Shown here: positions 9,284 through 17,623 of the stretch, piece after piece | Position numbering within the stretch: the first letter of the stretch is position 1 | How the letters are laid out: each line of letters starts with the position of its first letter | Assembly (NCBI GenBank): GCA_002342065.1 | Contig: DDPF01000012.1 | Location: 744,001-808,000, forward strand | Length of the DNA stretch: 64,000 bases | Source: Bacteroidetes bacterium UBA2475 | GTDB taxonomy: Bacteria > Bacteroidota > Bacteroidia > B-17B0 > Aurantibacillaceae | Reading direction: 5' to 3' | Position numbers and translations under genes: made by a program | Notes under the pieces: generated by a model | The model's database searches: none | The model's input: only the letters and a program-made list of their open reading frames with translations | What the model was told of the DNA's origin: nothing

Positions 9284-10482
9284 TAAATAAAAGTGCCGAA
9301 CTCCGTATTAAGTGTTACTTTTTTACCTTCGCCCGGCTCTACTCTGCCAATTATTTTTGCATCAACATTAAAGCTTTTACTTATCGCAATAATTTTTTCA
9401 GCAAATTGTTCGTCAGCATATATTTCCATCCGATGGCCCATGTTAAAGACCTTGTACATTTCTTTGTACTCAGTATGACTTTGTTCTTGAATAGTTTTAA
9501 ATAATGGCGGCACATCAAATAAATTATCCTTTATCACGTGCAAGCCTTCACTTAAAAAATGCAAAACCTTGGTTTGTGCGCCACCACTGCAGTGCACGAG
9601 TCCGTTAATATTATTTCCAAGTTCTGAAATAACTTTTTTAATAACAGGCGCGTAGGTTCTTGTAGCAGACAATACCAATTTTCCGGCATCGATCTTTTCT
9701 TTTATTTGTTTACCGGCACCATCACTATAACTCACATCAATTTTATCTGTAAGATTTAATCCACCGGTGTAAACAACGCTTTCAGGTAACGCAGCATCAA
9801 AACTCTCAGGGAATTTTTTTGCGAGGTCTTTATTGAATACATCATGTCTTGCACTGGTTAAGCCATTACTTCCCATTCCTCCATTGTATTCAGTTTCATA
9901 AGTAGCTTTGCCGTAACTGCACAAACCTATTATAACATTACCAGCTTTTATAGTATCGTTAGAAATAACTTTGCTACGTTCCATTCTACAAATAACAGTA
10001 CTATCAACAATTAATGTTCTTACAAGGTCACCAACATCTGCAGTTTCTCCACCGGTAGATGAAATAGAGATCCCGTTCTCTTGTAAATTCTTTAAAACTT
10101 CTTCAGTGCCGTTTATAATTGCCGAAATAACTTCGCCCGGGATCAGATTTTTATTTCTTCCAATAGTTGATGATAGCAAAATATTATCAGTAGCGCCAAC
10201 ACAAATAAGATCATCTAAATTCATGATCACAGCATCTTGCGCAATTCCTTTCCACACACCAAGATCACCTGTTTCTTTCCAATACATATAAGCAAGGGCA
10301 GATTTAGTGCCTGCTCCATCAGCATGCATCACCAAACAATGGTCTTTGCTGCCACCTAAATGATCGGGTACTATCTTGCAAAATGCTTTTGGGAACAATC
10401 CCTTGTCTAATTTGGCAATTGCAGCATGTACATCTTCTTTAGAGGCTGAAACGCCGCGCAGATTATATTTATCGTCACTCAT
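9280..10482 (-). CDS. purM: Phosphoribosylformylglycinamidine cyclo-ligase (AIR synthetase)
   Basis: It converts FGAM to aminoimidazole ribonucleotide using ATP in purine synthesis. The PurM-fold motifs are visible: HADGAGTKSALAY, the DxDLICVGA-type MNLDDLICVGA, GGETADVGD, GLCSYGKATYETEYNGGMGSNG and FNMGHRMEIY. The 400-residue length is longer than the roughly 345 residues of the E. coli enzyme but normal for Bacteroidota relatives. No other pur gene is adjacent. It shares a compact divergent promoter region with mqnA. The 4-nt overlap of stops with the plus-strand gene ending at 9283 leaves no room for a separate terminator. Confidence 0.93.
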   Translation of the reverse strand: MSDDKYNLRGVSASKEDVHAAIAKLDKGLFPKAFCKIVPDHLGGSKDHCLVMHADGAGTKSALAYMYWKETGDLGVWKGIAQDAVIMNLDDLICVGATDNILLSSTIGRNKNLIPGEVISAIINGTEEVLKNLQENGISISSTGGETADVGDLVRTLIVDSTVICRMERSKVISNDTIKAGNVIIGLCSYGKATYETEYNGGMGSNGLTSARHDVFNKDLAKKFPESFDAALPESVVYTGGLNLTDKIDVSYSDGAGKQIKEKIDAGKLVLSATRTYAPVIKKVISELGNNINGLVHCSGGAQTKVLHFLSEGLHVIKDNLFDVPPLFKTIQEQSHTEYKEMYKVFNMGHRMEIYADEQFAEKIIAISKSFNVDAKIIGRVEPGEGKKVTLNTEFGTFIY

Positions 10483-10492
10483 AATTCAATGT

Positions 10493-10500
10493 CAAAGATA
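10493..10500 (-). promoter_or_regulatory. Candidate -7 promoter box of purM
   Basis: On the minus strand TATCTTTG matches the Bacteroidota consensus TAnnTTTG and lies 10 nt before the purM ATG, implying a very short leader. No clear TTG is seen at the -33 position. Confidence 0.5.
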
Positions 10501-10504
10501 AATA

Positions 10505-10533
10505 TTTGAATTTATATATATTGTTTATTTTTG
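10505..10533 (+). promoter_or_regulatory. Promoter of mqnA with -33 and -7 boxes
   Basis: TTTG at 10505-10508 and TATTTTTG at 10526-10533 are 17 nt apart, fitting the Bacteroidota TTTG/TAnnTTTG pattern. The -7 box overlaps the upstream in-frame TTG at 10531, which argues for the ATG at 10552 as the true mqnA start. Confidence 0.6.
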
Positions 10534-10551
10534 CACAGTCCTAATAAGCTA

Positions 10552-11298
10552 ATGATAAAAATATCCATTGTTAATTATACCAACACTCTGCCCTTTAAAT
10601 GGGCGCTAAAGCGCAGTGACCTTATCGGGAAGATAGAGCTGCATGAGGATATTCCAAGCATTTGCGCTCAAAAACTGAAATTTAAACAGGTAGATCTGGC
10701 TTTGGTGCCAGTGGCACTTTTAGCAGAATTAGATACTTATTTTATTGAGACCGACTTTTGTATTGGCGCCAACGGCAAGGTTGATAGCGTAAAACTATAC
10801 AGCCAAGTTCCATTAAACGAAATAAAGACCGTAACATTGGATTACCAATCAAAATCGTCTATCACTTTAACAAAAGTATTGTTCAAGTTTTTCTGGAAAG
10901 AAGGAGTTAATTATATAGACGCCAAACCGGGCTTTGAAAGTGACATAAAAGATACAAATGCAGCAGTTGTAATTGGTGATAGAACTTTTAGTTTGAATGG
11001 CAAATATAAATACGAATATGATCTTGCCGAAGAGTGGAAAAAATTTACGGGCTTGCCATTTGTTTTTGCAGCCTGGGTAAGCACCGAAAAATTACCTGTA
11101 GTATTTATTCAGGAATTTAATTCTATTTTAAAATTTGGTATTGATAATATTTTGGATGCGATAGATGAAGATACCAGCGTGAAAGATCTTTCAAAAGTTC
11201 AAACTATCGAATATCTTACTAAAAGAATTGATTACAATTTAAATTCAGAGAAACGAAAAGCACTGGAATTATTTTTAAGCTATATTAAACAGCTTTAA
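10552..11298 (+). CDS. mqnA: Chorismate dehydratase, futalosine menaquinone pathway
   Basis: MqnA removes water from chorismate to give 3-enolpyruvylbenzoate, the first step of the futalosine route to menaquinone. The 248-residue product opens with the family signature ISIVNYTNTLPF, followed by VDLALVPVALLAE, LDYQSKSSITL, VVIGDRTF and the LAEEWKKFTGLPFVFAAWV motif, all typical of MqnA and its solute-binding-like fold. The reading frame extends to a TTG at 10531, but that codon lies inside the promoter box, so ATG 10552 is chosen. No other mqn gene is in the window. The last 14 nt overlap the convergent lipid kinase gene. Confidence 0.92.
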   Translation: MIKISIVNYTNTLPFKWALKRSDLIGKIELHEDIPSICAQKLKFKQVDLALVPVALLAELDTYFIETDFCIGANGKVDSVKLYSQVPLNEIKTVTLDYQSKSSITLTKVLFKFFWKEGVNYIDAKPGFESDIKDTNAAVVIGDRTFSLNGKYKYEYDLAEEWKKFTGLPFVFAAWVSTEKLPVVFIQEFNSILKFGIDNILDAIDEDTSVKDLSKVQTIEYLTKRIDYNLNSEKRKALELFLSYIKQL

Positions 11299-12175
11299 AA
11301 TTATCGCCAATAATGGCTTTTATTGAATTAGGCCTACACGTAAAAACAACATGTTTATTTGTTAACGCCGGCTCACCATCCATGTGTATAAAATCTTCTT
11401 CATGTCTTTCAATACTTAATTCGCTGCATGCAAATGTTTCAATCAATTTACTTGTATCTGCTTTACGTCTTATTATTTTTGAGAGCAAACCAAATACTTC
11501 ATAAAATTTAAAAGGCCTCAATATCGAAACATGAAAAAGACCATCATTCATTACAGCGCCGGGGGCAATGTAAAAATCATTACCGTATTGGCCCGCATTC
11601 CCTACTGTTATTAAAAAGGCTTTGCGCTCAATTTCAATATTATTATATTTTAGTTTATAAGTTTTAGGTTTATAGGATGAAAATTCTTTCCAGATTATTT
11701 TTACATAACTCTTTAAACCACGTTTAACACTTGTGGCAAATAAATTTCCAATATGCGCGTCAAAGCCTACGCCACTAGTGCAAAAAAAAGGCATATTGTT
11801 TACTTCACCACTGTCAATTACCTGTGTTTTACCTTCAATGATCTTATCAAGGGCTAGTTCTGTTTTCATGGGCAAGCCAAGGCTACGTGCCAGGCCATTT
11901 CCCGAACCGGCCGGAATAATGCCTAAAGTAAGGCCTTTGTTAAGAATAGTTTTTGCTACCATATTCACGGTTCCATCGCCACCAACAGCAACAGCATCGG
12001 TAAAATTTTGAGAAAAAAGTTTTTGGGCAATTGCATTAAACTCGTTAATATTTTGCCAGATAGAGATCTCGTAGTCAATTTTTCCCTTTAATTTTTGCTC
12101 AATTAAAGGCAATAATGTCGGCCCGAGTTTTTTACCGGCCTTTGGATTGATAATGAACAGCAACTTCCTTTTCAT
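11285..12175 (-). CDS. Diacylglycerol/sphingosine kinase-like lipid kinase (YegS/DgkB family)
   Basis: The 296-residue protein has the DAGK catalytic signature: N-terminal INPKAGKK, the nucleotide-binding GGDGT at residues 65-69, the GSGNGLAR motif near 91-98, and a C-terminal MDGEP segment. The family phosphorylates lipid hydroxyls with ATP at the inner face of the membrane; the substrate (diacylglycerol or another lipid) cannot be read from the sequence. ATG start. Its 3' end overlaps mqnA by 14 nt in antisense orientation. Confidence 0.88.
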   Translation of the reverse strand: MKRKLLFIINPKAGKKLGPTLLPLIEQKLKGKIDYEISIWQNINEFNAIAQKLFSQNFTDAVAVGGDGTVNMVAKTILNKGLTLGIIPAGSGNGLARSLGLPMKTELALDKIIEGKTQVIDSGEVNNMPFFCTSGVGFDAHIGNLFATSVKRGLKSYVKIIWKEFSSYKPKTYKLKYNNIEIERKAFLITVGNAGQYGNDFYIAPGAVMNDGLFHVSILRPFKFYEVFGLLSKIIRRKADTSKLIETFACSELSIERHEEDFIHMDGEPALTNKHVVFTCRPNSIKAIIGDNFKAV

Positions 12176-12283
12176 CTAAGCACGAAAATAGCAATATTAT
12201 ACAAGTATATTTAAGAAGCTTTGTGAAATGTGTGCATTTTTTACAACAAATAATAATTATATTTAAGGCTTTAAAATAATTCT

Positions 12284-13810
12284 ATGCAAAATACATTAAA
12301 GGCCTTAGGCTTAAAAGAAATAAATGACGGTTGTTCAACAGGAAAAAACTGGTTCGCTAATGGCGATATTCTTGAATCTTTTAGTCCCGTTGATGGAAAA
12401 TTAATTGGCAAAGTAAAAACAGCCAACAAAGCAGATTATCAAAAAGCTATTTCTGCAGCATCGGATGCATTTAAATATTGGAAAACTATTCCTGCACCAA
12501 AGCGTGGCGAATACGTGCGTCAGTTTGGTGATAAATTGCGTGCGAAAAAAATTGAGCTTGGTAAATTGGTTTCTTATGAAATGGGGAAATCTTTCCAGGA
12601 AGGTTTGGGCGAAGTACAAGAGATGATAGATATTTGCGATTTTGCAGTTGGTTTATCTCGTCAGCTATACGGTTTACAATTACATAGCGAACGCCCTAAC
12701 CACCGTATGATGGAGCAATGGCATCCTTTAGGAATTGTTGGAATTATTAGTGCATTTAATTTCCCTGTTGCTGTTTGGGCGTGGAATACAACTTTAGCAT
12801 GGATCTGTGGCGATGTCTGTATCTGGAAACCATCCGAAAAAACACCATTATGTTCTATTGCCTGCCAACACATTTGGAATGAAGTAGCAAAAGAAAATAA
12901 TTTACCTGAAGGAATTTCCTGCTTAGTAAATGGTGATTATAAAATTGGAGAATACTTAACAGAAGATACACATGTTGCATTGATCTCAGCAACAGGTTCT
13001 ACCCGAATGGGAAAAATTGTTGGCGCTAAAGTGGCAGAACGTTTTGGAAAAAGCATTTTAGAATTAGGCGGTAACAATGCCATCATCATTACCGAAAATG
13101 CCGACCTTGATACAACCCTTGTAGGCGCTGTGTTTGGGGCAGTTGGAACGGCAGGTCAGCGTTGCACTTCAACAAGAAGATTAATTATTCACGAAAATAT
13201 TTATCAAAAAGTAAAAGATAGTTTAGTAAAAGCTTATTCACAATTAAAGATCGGTGATCCTTTGGACGAAAAAAATCATGTAGGTCCGTTAATTGATAAA
13301 GATGCCGTAAGAGGTTACATGAGTGCGTTAGAACATGTAATTACTGAAGGTGGAAAAATTATTGTGCCCGGTGGTGTTTTAGAAGGCAAAGGCTACGAAA
13401 GCGGTTGTTATGTAAAACCTGCTATTGCAGAGGCAAGGAATGAAATGGCCATAGTACAGCACGAAACCTTTGCACCGATATTATATTTAATGAAATACAA
13501 AACTTTAGATGAAGCGATCGCCATTCAAAATGGTGTGCCTCAAGGTTTATCAAGTGCAATCATGACCTTAAATATGCGTGAAGCAGAATTATTTTTAAGC
13601 GCTTCAGGTAGCGATTGTGGAATTGCCAATGTAAATATTGGAACCAGCGGTGCTGAAATTGGCGGTGCTTTTGGTGGCGAAAAAGAAACAGGTGGCGGTC
13701 GCGAAAGCGGATCGGATGCCTGGAAAGCTTATATGCGCAGACAAACAAATACCATTAATTGGGGTAACACGTTGCCTCTAGCGCAAGGTATTAAATTTGA
13801 TCTGGGATAA
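12284..13810 (+). CDS. Aldehyde dehydrogenase, ALDH7/piperideine-6-carboxylate dehydrogenase type
   Basis: A 508-residue NAD(P)-dependent aldehyde dehydrogenase. The catalytic cysteine is C294 in AGQRCTSTRR and the general base is E260 in ELGGNNA; the cofactor-loop sequence FNFPVAVWAWN and the tail region GGEKETGGGRESGSDAWK match the antiquitin (ALDH7) group, which oxidises alpha-aminoadipate semialdehyde in lysine breakdown. The length and motifs are complete. No other lysine catabolic gene is nearby, so the substrate assignment comes from family resemblance only. It is a single-gene unit ending at a repeat-type hairpin. Confidence 0.88.
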   Translation: MQNTLKALGLKEINDGCSTGKNWFANGDILESFSPVDGKLIGKVKTANKADYQKAISAASDAFKYWKTIPAPKRGEYVRQFGDKLRAKKIELGKLVSYEMGKSFQEGLGEVQEMIDICDFAVGLSRQLYGLQLHSERPNHRMMEQWHPLGIVGIISAFNFPVAVWAWNTTLAWICGDVCIWKPSEKTPLCSIACQHIWNEVAKENNLPEGISCLVNGDYKIGEYLTEDTHVALISATGSTRMGKIVGAKVAERFGKSILELGGNNAIIITENADLDTTLVGAVFGAVGTAGQRCTSTRRLIIHENIYQKVKDSLVKAYSQLKIGDPLDEKNHVGPLIDKDAVRGYMSALEHVITEGGKIIVPGGVLEGKGYESGCYVKPAIAEARNEMAIVQHETFAPILYLMKYKTLDEAIAIQNGVPQGLSSAIMTLNMREAELFLSASGSDCGIANVNIGTSGAEIGGAFGGEKETGGGRESGSDAWKAYMRRQTNTINWGNTLPLAQGIKFDLG

Positions 13811-13813
13811 TAC

Positions 13814-13851
13814 TTCGGCAGGCTCAGCATCCGGTGTTTGAACTTGTCGAA
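13814..13851. repeat. Palindromic intergenic hairpin element
   Basis: Arms 13814-13826 and 13839-13851 pair at 12 of 13 positions (two G-T pairs) around a 12-nt loop. It fills the 45-nt gap between the convergent ALDH7 and GNAT-like genes and may serve as a two-way terminator. The TTCGrCA..CTCAGC wording is reminiscent of short palindromic repeats dispersed in many bacterial genomes; that is from memory. Confidence 0.6.
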
Positions 13852-13855
13852 ACGA

Positions 13856-15112
13856 CTATTGTTTTTCTACACCTTCTTCTTTAAATGGATTCCGCGGGAT
13901 CCATTCTGAAGGTTGTAAGAATGAGATGAAAGGTTTTTGAATTAATTTTGAAATTGTATTCTGAGGTTTGATGTAACAAATCAAGTTTTCTGCTTTAGCG
14001 CCAACAGTTGTTTTAATTTCGGCAGCGGTTCTTCCTAAATTTACTTTATTACGTTTGTTCTTAATAGCCTCATCTATCATCGCATATAAAATATTTTGAT
14101 ACAAATTATACTGATTGTTCAATTCATAATCAAATCCTATATAATGCGCTTCCAATGATCCGTCAGGCATTAAAAAACTACTTGCAAAGGCAATTATCTT
14201 GTTTTCGTAAAAAAATGCTTTAACAGTAAAATCATTTTCAAAAATATTTTTTACACTACTAAAATAATTCTTTGGTAATTTTATTAATTTAAATTTTGCT
14301 TTCGCGAAAATGCCTTCGTACAATTTATACATTTGTTTTTCGTGCACTTTAATTTCATTAGCATTTAAATACTTTACTTCAACCCCTTCTAAACTCTTAA
14401 AAATAGATTTTGCCCTGTTTCGGTATTTTTTTGAGAACAGGCCAACATAAGCGCTCACAGAGTCAATGTTAGCCGGGATCTCAACAATTAAATTCGGCTC
14501 TACAAAAAAGTCAGAATAATTTTCATCCTCAAATAACTCTTTTGGTTTTAATGGTGTATGAAAATCCTTAAGCAAAATAGCGGAAATAGTGCGCGCTAAT
14601 TTTTCTTCTTTCGAAACAAGATCTATTATCTTAAGTAAGATAGTATGAGCCTCCTCCTTATTGATCTTTTTATCAAACAAAAAACCATATTCACCACTCA
14701 CTAAATTATTACCACAGGTAAATAAGCGTAATAATACTTCGTCTTTATTAGAATCAATGTATTTTTCGAATAAGTTTAAACGTTTTGATTTTATGGTCTC
14801 AACCTGCTGATCTAATAACTCACCAAAAACTTCGGCTTTAAAATCTACAATTTGGAAATAAATAATGCCACAAGGTTGTCCTTTAAAATAAACGATCACA
14901 TAACGTGACATTAATTTAGTGTGCTCACCGGTCTCAACTATCTTTAAATACTCTTTCTCTAAAAAAATAGTGTTCTTTTTGCTAATGGCCTCCCAATCAT
15001 TTACAGGTAAAGCAGCCGCTTTTTCGTAAAGAGAAAAAGAAAAGTCCTCATTCAGGCTTCTAAATGGCAAAAATCTTTTTTTGGATGAAACCGGTCTACA
15101 AAAGGCGAACAT
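13856..15112 (-). CDS. GNAT-like acyltransferase family protein
   Basis: The 418-residue protein has no signal peptide or membrane span. The C-terminal half (about 220-400) resembles the GNAT-like/peptidoglycan-bridge acyltransferase fold: KKYRNRAKSIFKSLEG, FFYENKIIAFASSFLMPDGSLEAHYIGFDYELN, then YQNILYAMIDEAIKNKRNKVNLGRTAAEIKTTVGA, the order seen in Acetyltransf_6/DUF482-type proteins. The substrate is unknown and no acyl-CoA-binding residue is assigned. The N-terminal half is less characteristic. It is divergent from deoC across an AT-rich gap where I see no consensus promoter. Confidence 0.65.
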   Translation of the reverse strand: MFAFCRPVSSKKRFLPFRSLNEDFSFSLYEKAAALPVNDWEAISKKNTIFLEKEYLKIVETGEHTKLMSRYVIVYFKGQPCGIIYFQIVDFKAEVFGELLDQQVETIKSKRLNLFEKYIDSNKDEVLLRLFTCGNNLVSGEYGFLFDKKINKEEAHTILLKIIDLVSKEEKLARTISAILLKDFHTPLKPKELFEDENYSDFFVEPNLIVEIPANIDSVSAYVGLFSKKYRNRAKSIFKSLEGVEVKYLNANEIKVHEKQMYKLYEGIFAKAKFKLIKLPKNYFSSVKNIFENDFTVKAFFYENKIIAFASSFLMPDGSLEAHYIGFDYELNNQYNLYQNILYAMIDEAIKNKRNKVNLGRTAAEIKTTVGAKAENLICYIKPQNTISKLIQKPFISFLQPSEWIPRNPFKEEGVEKQ

Positions 15113-15225
15113 AATTTAGTTAAAATTACTAATTTAATTCGTTTTTGTAAGCTAAACTGTTTATTAAAAACATTAAATATTTTTAAACTCAGGTTTTAAA
15201 ATTGAGTATATTTAAATCATCAATT

Positions 15226-16122
15226 ATGAAGTTTGATTTTAAACATAGCCCCGCCATTGACCAGGTAGGAATTGAAGAACGCGTTGCTCGTTTTAATGCG
15301 CGCAGTATAAAAAAAGAAACAAAGTTAAGTGGCTTGAAGCTGGCCTTGAACATGATAGACCTTACTACCCTTGAAGGTAAGGATACCGAGGGAAAGGTAA
15401 AACAAATGTGTTTTAAAGCCATGCATGTTTCAGATGATCTGCCGGGGTTGCCAACTGTGGCTGCCGTTTGCGTTTACCCAAATCATGTTAAAACAGCTAA
15501 ACAGGTTTTAAAAGATAGTAAAGTAAAGATCGCTTCGGTGGCAACTGCTTTTCCAAGCGGGAATTCTACTTTAGCAATTAAATTAGATGATACTAAACTT
15601 GCTATAGACAGTGGTGCTGATGAAGTGGATATGGTTATTAGCCGTGGTGAATTCCTAAAAGGCAACTACAATTTTGTGTTTGACGAAATAGCTGCAATTA
15701 AAAATGCATGTGGCAAAGCACGACTTAAAGTTATTTTAGAAACAGGAGAGCTTTCTACTTTAGATAATGTTAGAAAAGCAAGTGATATAGCGATATTAGC
15801 GGGCGCAGATTTTATTAAGACCTCTACGGGTAAAATTCAACCTGCCGCAACAATGCCGGTTACTTTAGTTATGCTTGAAGCAATTAAAGATCATTATTTA
15901 GAAACAAATGTAATGATTGGCATGAAACCTGCGGGTGGTATATCAACCGCTAAAAATGCTTTACAATATTTGGTAATGCTGAATGAAACTTTAGGGCCAA
16001 AATGGATGAGCAACGAATGGTTTAGGTTTGGCGCCAGTAGTTTAGCCAACGATATTGTTTTACAATTAGGTAAAGAAGCCAAAGGCGTTTATTATAGTAA
16101 GGATTATATTAGCATAGACTGA
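15226..16122 (+). CDS. deoC: Deoxyribose-phosphate aldolase
   Basis: DeoC splits 2-deoxyribose-5-phosphate into acetaldehyde and glyceraldehyde-3-phosphate by a class I (Schiff base) mechanism. The 298-residue product contains MIDLTTLEG, the VCVYPNHV motif, DEVDMVISRG, KVILETG and the Schiff-base lysine in FIKTSTGK, followed by MKPAGGIS. It is longer than E. coli DeoC and resembles the longer DERA-type group. The frame continues to a TTG at 15202, but ATG 15226 gives a normal N-terminus. An aldehyde dehydrogenase gene starts 36 nt downstream, suggesting the acetaldehyde product is oxidised by the neighbour. Confidence 0.93.
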   Translation: MKFDFKHSPAIDQVGIEERVARFNARSIKKETKLSGLKLALNMIDLTTLEGKDTEGKVKQMCFKAMHVSDDLPGLPTVAAVCVYPNHVKTAKQVLKDSKVKIASVATAFPSGNSTLAIKLDDTKLAIDSGADEVDMVISRGEFLKGNYNFVFDEIAAIKNACGKARLKVILETGELSTLDNVRKASDIAILAGADFIKTSTGKIQPAATMPVTLVMLEAIKDHYLETNVMIGMKPAGGISTAKNALQYLVMLNETLGPKWMSNEWFRFGASSLANDIVLQLGKEAKGVYYSKDYISID

Positions 16123-16158
16123 TCTAAGATATAAGATTTAGGAGTTAAGAAATTAAGT

Positions 16159-17619
16159 ATGAAAACAGAAGATACAATAACAGGTTTTGATTGGAAGTAC
16201 GATCCGGCGCCGGAAGCAAAGGATCACATTAAACTTAAATCACAATACGATCTTTTTATAAATGGAAAATTTGTAAAGCCAAATAGCAAAAAATATTTTG
16301 ATTCATATAGTCCGGGTAGCGAAGAAAAATTAGCCAGTGTGGCGCAAGCCAACGCCAAGGACGTAGACACGGCCGTTATTGCTGCAAAAAATGCTTACGA
16401 TAAAGTTTGGAAAAAAATGCCGGCGAAAGAAAGAGCAAAATATATTTTCAGAATTGCAAGAGTAATTCAGGAACGCGCGCGCGAATTAGCGGTTATTGAA
16501 AGTATGGATGGCGGTAAACCCATTCGTGAAAGCAGGGATTTTGATATACCAACAGCAGCTAACCACTTTTTTTATTACGCCGGTTGGGCCGATAAATTAG
16601 TATACGCTTTTCCAAACCGCAAACCCGAATCGCTTGGTGTTGCGGCTCAAATTATTCCTTGGAATTTTCCATTGTTAATGGCCGCGTGGAAAATAGCACC
16701 AGCATTAGCTACCGGTAACACTGTAGTTTTAAAACCTGCCGAAAGTACTTCTTTAACAGCATTAAAATTAGCAGAGATCATCCAGGAATGTGATCTTCCT
16801 CCGGGTGTGGTAAATATTATTACAGGTTTTGGCGATACAGGTGCTGCAATGGTGGCACATCCTTTAGTTAATAAAATTGCTTTTACAGGAAGTACAGATG
16901 TTGGAAAGATCATTCAGAAAGCAATTGCCGGCACAAATAAAAAAGCAACATTAGAATTAGGTGGAAAAGCCGCCAACATTGTTTTTGATGATGCACCTAT
17001 TAACCAAGCCGTTGAAGGAATTGTGAACGGGATATTTTTTAACCAGGGGCATGTTTGTTGCGCCGGCTCACGCTTATTTGTTCAGGAAAATGTTGCTGAA
17101 GAAGTTATCCAAAAATTAAAAGCACGAATGCAAACGTTGATTGTTGGCGATCCTTTAGATAAGAATACAGACATAGGCGCTATTAACAGTAAAGAGCAAT
17201 TAGATAAAATAAATGAGTATTTAAAAATTGGAGTAAAAGAAGGTTTAGAATTATATCAAACATCAGCTGCACTTCCAAAAAAAGGTTTCTATTGCAAGCC
17301 AACTTTATTCATTGGCGCGGCGCAAAGTAATCGTGTAGTGCAGGAAGAAATATTTGGGCCGGTATTAACTATTCAAACATTCAGGACAATTGAAGAGGTA
17401 ATAGAAAAAGCAAATAATATTCCTTACGGCCTTAGCGCCGGCGTTTGGACAGATAAAGGTTCTAAGATCTTTAATCTTACTTCAAAATTACGTGCCGGTG
17501 TTATTTGGGCCAACACTTATAATAAATTCGATCCAACATCACCTTTTGGTGGTTATAAAGAAAGTGGTTTTGGCAGAGAGGGTGGCTTGCACGGTCTGAT
17601 GCCTTATTTAAAGTTCTAG
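16159..17619 (+). CDS. Aldehyde dehydrogenase paired with deoC
   Basis: A 486-residue NAD(P)-dependent aldehyde dehydrogenase. Visible motifs are IIPWNFPLLMAAWK (cofactor and oxyanion Asn), FTGSTDVGK, ELGGKAA (base Glu), the catalytic region FNQGHVCCAGSR with adjacent cysteines, EEIFGPVLT and the ESGFGREGG tail. Placement directly after deoC suggests acetaldehyde as substrate; ALDH16-type enzymes are recorded next to or fused with DeoC in other bacteria. The N-terminal extension (about 35 residues before LFINGKF) is longer than in most ALDHs. A membrane glycosyltransferase gene begins 4 nt after its stop, so this run may be one transcript. Confidence 0.88.
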   Translation: MKTEDTITGFDWKYDPAPEAKDHIKLKSQYDLFINGKFVKPNSKKYFDSYSPGSEEKLASVAQANAKDVDTAVIAAKNAYDKVWKKMPAKERAKYIFRIARVIQERARELAVIESMDGGKPIRESRDFDIPTAANHFFYYAGWADKLVYAFPNRKPESLGVAAQIIPWNFPLLMAAWKIAPALATGNTVVLKPAESTSLTALKLAEIIQECDLPPGVVNIITGFGDTGAAMVAHPLVNKIAFTGSTDVGKIIQKAIAGTNKKATLELGGKAANIVFDDAPINQAVEGIVNGIFFNQGHVCCAGSRLFVQENVAEEVIQKLKARMQTLIVGDPLDKNTDIGAINSKEQLDKINEYLKIGVKEGLELYQTSAALPKKGFYCKPTLFIGAAQSNRVVQEEIFGPVLTIQTFRTIEEVIEKANNIPYGLSAGVWTDKGSKIFNLTSKLRAGVIWANTYNKFDPTSPFGGYKESGFGREGGLHGLMPYLKF

Positions 17620-17623
17620 GATT

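Noticed and set aside
10531..10551. TTG start for mqnA
   Set aside because: The codon is part of the promoter -7 box, and the family signature begins at the downstream ATG.
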